Source: an uncultured Verrucomicrobiota bacterium (GTDB taxonomy: Bacteria > Verrucomicrobiota > Verrucomicrobiia > Methylacidiphilales > Verrucolacustridaceae). From it: 38,244 bases of DNA. The notes beneath the pieces were generated by a model. The model made no database searches and was not told the DNA's origin. It saw nothing but the letters and a program-made list of their open reading frames with translations. The translations under genes were made by a program, and so were the position numbers. The stretch's first letter is position 1. Each line of letters begins with the position of its first letter. The stretch is from positions 1-38,244 of the forward strand of contig CAJBOM010000158.1 in the NCBI GenBank assembly GCA_903956835.1. The letters are read 5' to 3'. Positions 33,804 to 38,244 of this stretch are shown here, in pieces.

Positions 33804-34244
33804 CTACGAGTTGGGCTCAAGAATTTCGAGGCGAAGACCCCAGCGTGTAAATTCTTGAAAATCGGGATCACGGGTGACCCAAGTGCATCCGTTTTCGATA
33901 GCGAGGGCGGCGTGCTGGGCATCGGCGACGCGTTTTCCTGTGGCCGAGGTTTTTTCGCAGAGGAGTTTTGTGAGGTCCCAATGGTGAGGGCCTGGTCCTG
34001 GCGAGCGGTGATGGGGAGAGGATCGAAGAGAATCGATGACGCTGAGGGCTTGGGGCAGGGGGGTAGGGCTGGAAGAAAAGGATGGATGAGTGACGATGCG
34101 GACAAAGGCAACGGCCACGAGAGGAGAGAGCGCGAAAGGTTCGGGGCCGTTGATTAAATCCTCGAGCCAGTTCTGGTAGAAAGGGTGATCTGGGTCCTCT
34201 TCGCGGTGAGCGTAGATCAGGACGTTAACGTCCGGCATCCGCAT
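33804..34244 (-). CDS. vapC: PIN-domain toxin (VapC family, second locus)
   Basis: Predicted ribonuclease toxin, 146 residues, of a PIN subfamily first described in mycobacteria and unlike the PIN toxin at 1379-1786. The opening P-D-V-N-V-L-I-Y-A-H-R gives D5, followed by F-V-R-I-V-T-H-P, then R-V-A-D-A-Q-H-A-A-L-A (D108) and T-W-V-T-R-D-P-D-F (D126 and D128). The start ATG is three bases after the antitoxin stop, with GAGGGG nine bases upstream inside the antitoxin gene. It converges on the sulfatase gene with a 13-base gap. Confidence 0.9.
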   Translation of the reverse strand: MRMPDVNVLIYAHREEDPDHPFYQNWLEDLINGPEPFALSPLVAVAFVRIVTHPSFSSSPTPLPQALSVIDSLRSSPHHRSPGPGPHHWDLTKLLCEKTSATGKRVADAQHAALAIENGCTWVTRDPDFQEFTRWGLRLEILEPNS

Positions 34245-34247
34245 CGC

Positions 34248-34481
34248 TTAGCGCCCCTCGTCTCGCAGTCTGGCTAATTCGGAAAGAGGATGACTTTGTG
34301 GGGTTACGGAACCGCGAAATAATGGAATTTGGATCCGAGTAGGAGAGGGCTGGATTTTGTGCTGTAAAAAATTTCCGCGGAGAGTTTTGGAGATGAAATT
34401 GCTGAGCGAAGTGCCTGACTCAAGGGCAGCAGTTTTGGCTTTCACAAAAACATCATCATCGAGGATAAGGGTTGTTCTCAC
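34248..34481 (-). CDS. vapB: Ribbon-helix-helix antitoxin partner of the second PIN toxin
   Basis: A 77-residue protein whose first 35 residues are a ribbon-helix-helix (CopG/VapB-like) DNA-binding domain: R-T-T-L-I-L-D-D-D-V-F for the strand, then A-A-L-E-S-G-T-S-L-S-N-F-I-S-K-T-L-R for the helices. The remainder, Pro-rich, should wrap the toxin. The start is GTG at 34481, almost exactly at the predicted transcription start, so the message may be leaderless. Repeated TATG units in the promoter are candidate self-binding sites. Confidence 0.88.
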   Translation of the reverse strand: MRTTLILDDDVFVKAKTAALESGTSLSNFISKTLRGNFLQHKIQPSPTRIQIPLFRGSVTPQSHPLSELARLRDEGR

Positions 34482-34488
34482 TACTTAA

Positions 34489-34516
34489 AGCATATGTATG
34501 TATGATAATATGTCAA
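34489..34516 (-). promoter_or_regulatory. Promoter of the RHH-PIN toxin-antitoxin operon
   Basis: On the - strand, a consensus -35 TTGACA (complement of 34511-34516), a 16-base spacer and TATGCT as -10 (complement of 34489-34494) lie next to the GTG at 34481, putting transcription start within a base or two of the start codon. Between the boxes are three TATG units in a four-base period and CATAT/ATATG arms (34491-34495, 34508-34512), a plausible operator. Confidence 0.65.
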
Positions 34517-34557
34517 GCTTTGAAGATAAAGAATAGGCCTGATGTTCGACTATGAAA

Positions 34558-35010
34558 TTAGGGAAGAAGTTTGCCCACAAGGGCGCTGAGGGCACGGTTG
34601 TCGGCACGACCAGCGGCTTTTGTCTGGCAGGCTTTCATGACGGCACCCATGGCTTTTTTATCGGTGGCGCCGAGTTCGGCGATGACTGCTTTGACAAGTG
34701 ATTCCAGCTCGGCTTCGGGCATAGCGGCAGGAAGGTAGGATTCGAGGATCTTCATTTCGGCTTTTTCTTTGGCGGCTTGTTCGGGCCTGCCCCCTTTTTC
34801 GAAAGCTTCAATGGAGTCCTGCCGTTTCTTGATTTCTTTACGAACGCTGGCCAAGACATCCTCATCCTTGGCCACCCCCTCGGCCCCGTATTTTTCGATG
34901 ACCGCATATTTCATGGCAGATTTCAGCATGCGGAGGACGCTGAGTTTATCGGCGTCTTTGGCTTTCATGGCTTCTTTGATCTGGTCGTCGATTTTGAGGG
35001 CTAAGGACAT
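34558..35010 (-). CDS. yqeY: YqeY/GatB-tail family protein
   Basis: A small helical protein of 150 residues related to the C-terminal tail domain of the amidotransferase subunit GatB; stand-alone YqeY proteins may bind tRNA or assist amidotransferases, but their role is not settled. The N-terminus M-S-L-A-L-K-I-D-D-Q-I-K-E-A-M-K-A-K-D and the segment L-S-V-L-R-M-L-K-S-A match the family well. ATG at 35010 is chosen on that match; a TTG at 35022 adds four residues. L-E-S-Y-L-P-A-A-M-P and A-M-G-A-V-M-K-A are typical C-terminal landmarks. It is divergent from the glycosyltransferase gene across 88 bases. Confidence 0.93.
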   Translation of the reverse strand: MSLALKIDDQIKEAMKAKDADKLSVLRMLKSAMKYAVIEKYGAEGVAKDEDVLASVRKEIKKRQDSIEAFEKGGRPEQAAKEKAEMKILESYLPAAMPEAELESLVKAVIAELGATDKKAMGAVMKACQTKAAGRADNRALSALVGKLLP

Positions 35011-35098
35011 ATCCTTACTCAACCAGCGAAAAGGCTGGGGTCAAATGGTAAGCACGCAGGCTTTGCGATGGACGGGTGAACTCGGCTAGAGTCGATCG

Positions 35099-36616
35099 AT
35101 GGGATCGATTCTGAAAAGCAGAGAAGCCCGTTGGGCTCTGGGATGGATTGGGTTGGTGACTCTCTTTCGGCTTTGGTTTGTTCCGCATCTTGATCTGGTG
35201 GGAGACGAGGCGCACTACTGGGAGTGCGGGCGATCGTTGGATTGGAATCACTATGGAAAGGGGCCTGGGGCGGCCTTTGTTATTCGGGTTTTCACCCTTC
35301 TTCTGGGGGATCATGTCTGGGCGGTGCGTCTACCCGCAGTGTTACTTTCGGCGGGCACTGGCTGGTTGATCTTTCTTCTTGGGCGAACGTTCTACAGTGA
35401 GCGGGTGGGGTTGGTGGCAGTGGTGGCGGCTTCGGTGATGCCACTTTTTGCGATTGGCAGTATTTTAATGACGATCGACCCGCTCAGCGTGTTTTTCTGG
35501 GCGGCGGCGGCTCTCTCGTTCTGGGAAGCGGTGCAGGGCAGAAAAAAGCGTTATTGGATCCTGACCGGGCTGTGGATTGGACTCGGCTTCCAGGCGAAAT
35601 ACACCAATGCAGCGGAGTTAATCTCCTTTGCCCTCTTTCTTCTGCTGGTGCCCGGGAGGCGAAAACTTCTTTTCTCAGGCAGAATGCTGCTTTTGGTGGG
35701 AACCTTCGTGATTTTGGCTCTGCCGATTGTTTTCTGGAATGCTTTTTATGGCTGGATTACGGCGATGCACTTATTTGAGGGTGGGGATTTGGACCGAGGC
35801 TTTCGGGTGAACTGGGGAAAGTTTGCTGGTTTCTGGCTTTTGCAGGCGATCGTGGTTTCTCCGATTCTCTTTTTCTTGATGTTGATGGGCGCCATTCGTC
35901 CCGCGACCACCCGACAAGCGGGGGAGGGAGAGAAATATCTGCTGAGCCTTTTTTGGCCACTCTTTGTGGCTTATGGCTGGATCAGTCTAAATAAAACAGC
36001 CAATGGAAATTGGACGGCGCCAGCTTTGTTGGCGGGATTAGTTTTGGGGGCGGGTTGGGCGGTGCGAAAGTGGAATGAGGGAAAGAGTGTCTGGCGCGGC
36101 GTAATGGTCGCTGGGTTGTTGATAGGATTTGTGGAGACGGCGCTACTCCACGATTTTCTCCCGCTCCATTTTAAGAATAATCCGCTTGATCGGGCGAAGG
36201 GGTGGAATGACTTGGCGGTGGAGGCGGAAAAAGTTCGTCAGGAGATTGGCGCCGATTTCGTCGTAGCGGATGAGTATCAAACGGCCAGTCTGCTTTCGTT
36301 CTATCTTCCCGATCGACCGCGGGCCTTTACTCCCGATTGGCCTCGAATCATGACTCAGTATTCGATTTGGCCCAGTTATCGGGAGACTTTTCCATCTGGC
36401 AGTACGGGGCTGTACGTAGCGGAGCAACCTAATCCATTGCCACCGATTGCACGGGATTTCGAATCGGTCAAGGTGGTGAAAACTTATCGTCGTTCGACGT
36501 GGGGAGAGCCGACGGGGCCGACCTTTCATTTCTACGATTGTCGTGGTCTGAAGAGTGGACAACCTACCACTTGGCAGGACAGGGTGGAGTTGAGCCGAAA
36601 GTCAAAAACCCCTTGA
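35099..36616 (+). CDS. ArnT/PMT-like integral membrane glycosyltransferase
   Basis: GT-C fold transferase of 505 residues that would use a lipid-linked sugar and act on the outer face of the inner membrane. The first loop has the catalytic acidic pair in G-D-E-A-H-Y-W-E (D36, E37) and R-L-P-A-V-L-L-S-A lies in the second helix region. Roughly ten membrane segments are followed by a soluble C-terminal domain of about 130 residues. The acceptor may be lipid A, another glycolipid or protein. The stop overlaps the start of an LptF/LptG permease gene, and this pairing with lipopolysaccharide export favours an envelope-lipid acceptor. Confidence 0.88.
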   Translation: MGSILKSREARWALGWIGLVTLFRLWFVPHLDLVGDEAHYWECGRSLDWNHYGKGPGAAFVIRVFTLLLGDHVWAVRLPAVLLSAGTGWLIFLLGRTFYSERVGLVAVVAASVMPLFAIGSILMTIDPLSVFFWAAAALSFWEAVQGRKKRYWILTGLWIGLGFQAKYTNAAELISFALFLLLVPGRRKLLFSGRMLLLVGTFVILALPIVFWNAFYGWITAMHLFEGGDLDRGFRVNWGKFAGFWLLQAIVVSPILFFLMLMGAIRPATTRQAGEGEKYLLSLFWPLFVAYGWISLNKTANGNWTAPALLAGLVLGAGWAVRKWNEGKSVWRGVMVAGLLIGFVETALLHDFLPLHFKNNPLDRAKGWNDLAVEAEKVRQEIGADFVVADEYQTASLLSFYLPDRPRAFTPDWPRIMTQYSIWPSYRETFPSGSTGLYVAEQPNPLPPIARDFESVKVVKTYRRSTWGEPTGPTFHFYDCRGLKSGQPTTWQDRVELSRKSKTP

Positions 36617-37734
36617 GTATTCTTTATCGTTACCTTACCGGACAGATGATGGCCGCGACCGCTGGGGCGGTGGCGGTGCTTTCGGCGATCATCGTTTTAG
36701 GAAATGCATTTAAGCAGATCTTCGAGTTACTGGTGAACGATGAGCTACCGATCAGCCTAATCTTTAAAATGGTGGCTTTGCTAATTCCGCAGGCGTTGAC
36801 CTTTACGATGCCGTGGGGGATTTTGGTGGCGGCGTTGATTGTCTTCGGTCGGATGTCGCAGGATCTGGAGTTGCAGGCGATTCGGGCGGCAGGGATTGGG
36901 CTGATCCCGTTGGTGGCGCCAGTGATCCTTTTTGGGCTTTTTATCTCGGGAATATGTTTTTATAACAATGCGGTTTTGGTTCCGCTGACCCTGCAGAAAT
37001 TTAAGTCAGTTCTCTTGGATATTGGCCGCGACAATCCTGCCTTTCTGATTCGAGCAGGGGAGGCGATGGACCGATTTCCTGGCTATCGAATTTACATTGG
37101 AAAGAAAAACGGAACCGATCTGACTGATATTAATATTTGGGAGCTGGATCCTAGGGGTATCCCGCGCCGAAATATTCGAGCGGAGAAGGGTAGTCTATCG
37201 GCCGATTTGGATGACCTGAGTTTGACGATCACCTTGCAGAAAGCGCGTCAGGAGGAGCGAGGGGAGAATCCGGCTGATTTAAACGGGATTCGGGCGGGGT
37301 TGAGTGCGGATCAGTTGCCTTTAAAAATTTCCTTACGAAGTTTCCTGAATCCAGATGATATGAAAGATATTCGGATTGCGGCGATGGGGGATTTAGCCAA
37401 GCGAATTCTAAGTCCGGTGGAGGGGTTTGTTGATCCGAAGCAGATTTATCCGATGTTAACCGAGATGCAGAAGCGGATCAGTTTTGCCTTGGCTCCATTT
37501 ACGCTTTTATTGGTGGGGATTCCACTGGGAATTCGAGTGCAGCGGAAAGAGACCTCGGTGGGTGTGGTGATCAGTTTCTTTTTGGTCATGGCCTACTACG
37601 CCTTGATTTTATTGGCGGAGGGATTGAAGAATCGGGGTGGGGCGTATCCTGAATTGATTGTTTGGATGCCGAACCTGATTTTGCAGGGGTACGGCTTCTT
37701 TCTTCTTTGGCGGGCGAATTTCCAGCAAAGCTGA
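36613..37734 (+). CDS. LptF/LptG-family lipopolysaccharide export permease
   Basis: Inner-membrane permease of the LptB2FG transporter that lifts lipopolysaccharide to the Lpt bridge. The 373 residues fit the family: N-terminal L-S-I-L-Y-R-Y-L-T-G-Q-M-M, three helices, a periplasmic jellyroll-like middle (about 130-270), and three C-terminal helices with I-S-F-A-L-A-P-F-T-L-L-L-V-G-I-P-L-G. The TTG at 36613 is chosen because this N-terminus is the usual one and it overlaps the upstream stop as TTGA; the open frame to 36499 lies within the glycosyltransferase gene. It could be LptF or LptG; the partner gene is not in the window. Confidence 0.92.
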   Translation: MSILYRYLTGQMMAATAGAVAVLSAIIVLGNAFKQIFELLVNDELPISLIFKMVALLIPQALTFTMPWGILVAALIVFGRMSQDLELQAIRAAGIGLIPLVAPVILFGLFISGICFYNNAVLVPLTLQKFKSVLLDIGRDNPAFLIRAGEAMDRFPGYRIYIGKKNGTDLTDINIWELDPRGIPRRNIRAEKGSLSADLDDLSLTITLQKARQEERGENPADLNGIRAGLSADQLPLKISLRSFLNPDDMKDIRIAAMGDLAKRILSPVEGFVDPKQIYPMLTEMQKRISFALAPFTLLLVGIPLGIRVQRKETSVGVVISFFLVMAYYALILLAEGLKNRGGAYPELIVWMPNLILQGYGFFLLWRANFQQS

Positions 37735-37752
37735 GATTCACCGGTTGTATTT

Positions 37753-38226
37753 GTGAAGAAGGGCAGGAGGGAGAGGCCTACGCCGGGGGATTACCGGCGG
37801 ATGATTTTATGGGCTCACGACTGTGCTCATAGCGTGCTCCCAATCTTTGAAACCGTTTGTCCAAAAGACAAGAGGCCAAGAAAAGCTCTAAGGCTGGCCA
37901 GAGCTATGGCCAAGGACCGATCCTGCTTTCGAATGAAGGATGTGCGTGAGGCAGCATTGGGAGCACATGCGGCGGCGAGAGAAACGCAGGACGGAGCGGC
38001 TCGGGCGGCGGCGAGATCCGCTGGGCACGCGGTTGCCACGGCACATGTAACGGCGCACGCGCGTGGGGCGGTGATCTACGCGACAAAGGCAATCACAGAG
38101 TCTGGGTCCTTGGTGGATTTAAAAAGAATCCGAAGACTCCACCGGTTGCCCCGACGTTTTCATCAGGCTGCTTACCCGCCTTGGTGGGTGGCAAAACAGA
38201 AGTGGGAGAAGAGGCTCGAGAATTAG
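37753..38226 (+). CDS. Imm-5-like putative immunity protein
   Basis: A 157-residue, strongly basic, Ala-rich helical protein. The pattern I-L-W-A-H-D-C-A-H-S-V-L-P-I-F-E, then D-K-R-P-R-K-A-L-R-L-A-R-A, and A-A-R-S-A-G-H-A-V-A-T-A-H-V matches the Imm-5-like domain, assigned as immunity to polymorphic toxins mainly from genomic context. The GTG start is 18 bases after the permease gene with no clear Shine-Dalgarno; an ATG at codon 17 is possible but would cut close to the domain. No toxin gene is next to it inside the window, so the immunity role is by family only. Confidence 0.8.
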   Translation: MKKGRRERPTPGDYRRMILWAHDCAHSVLPIFETVCPKDKRPRKALRLARAMAKDRSCFRMKDVREAALGAHAAARETQDGAARAAARSAGHAVATAHVTAHARGAVIYATKAITESGSLVDLKRIRRLHRLPRRFHQAAYPPWWVAKQKWEKRLEN

Positions 38227-38244
38227 GGATGTCTGGGATTCCCC

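Noticed and set aside
34062-34069. A further GGTAGGGC inside the second vapC gene
   Set aside because: It is not followed by a palindrome and lies in coding sequence, so it is probably chance rather than a fourth REP-like element.
1-38244. CRISPR arrays, tRNA genes, insertion-sequence ends, prophage
   Set aside because: No regularly spaced direct repeats, cloverleaf-like sequences, transposase or phage genes were seen on reading both strands. A tRNAscan or profile search was not possible here.

Overview
The window is a gene-dense, high-GC bacterial chromosome segment with 34 supportable protein genes and no visible tRNA, rRNA, insertion sequence, phage or CRISPR array. The gene mix points to Verrucomicrobiota or a close PVC relative: a PEP-CTERM secreted protease, a sulfatase behind two YHYH/EF-hand secreted proteins, futalosine-route menaquinone synthesis (mqnC), a membrane pyrophosphatase and GH57 glucan enzymes. 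This placement is inference from gene content. The + strand is strongly G-rich whichever way the genes point, so + is probably the leading strand.

Region 1 (1-5500): the end of a small predicted lipoprotein, a class I mannose-6-phosphate isomerase, a vapBC-type module with a palindromic operator, a TrhO-like rhodanese and RNase R. The roughly 310-base gap between trhO and rnr holds three short hairpins of one family, each headed by GGTAGGGC, which resemble REP elements.

Region 2 (5504-19541): a long co-directional + run. It begins with a glycogen module: glycogen synthase, a GalT-family nucleotidyltransferase and two GH57 proteins, the second of which seems to lack its catalytic acid/base. 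Next come a lipoprotein, an Lrp/AsnC regulator coupled to an alanine-type aminotransferase, a PYROXD2-like flavoprotein, a tandem-ACT protein, the radical SAM enzyme MqnC and the CstA transporter. CstA meets the convergent pyrophosphatase HppA tail to tail, with stop codons overlapping.

Region 3 (19538-28852): HppA (K+-independent signature), then a divergent MarR-TolC-PgeF run, a membrane-anchored protein built of 32-33-residue repeats, and on the - strand TyrRS followed by an ABC-F ATPase, separated by a terminator-like hairpin.

Region 4 (28959-33790): a secreted-protein operon with a PEP-CTERM trypsin-like protease, two YHYH proteins with C-terminal EF hands and a type I sulfatase with an unusual active-site motif. 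The last three genes are linked by GTGA overlaps. This is the best candidate here for an undescribed system: calcium-binding, histidine-rich secreted proteins made together with a sulfatase.

Region 5 (33804-38226): a second, unrelated toxin-antitoxin pair (RHH antitoxin plus PIN toxin) with a near-consensus promoter that appears leaderless, a YqeY-family protein, an ArnT-like membrane glycosyltransferase coupled to an LptF/LptG permease (cell-envelope work), and an Imm-5-like immunity protein without a visible toxin.
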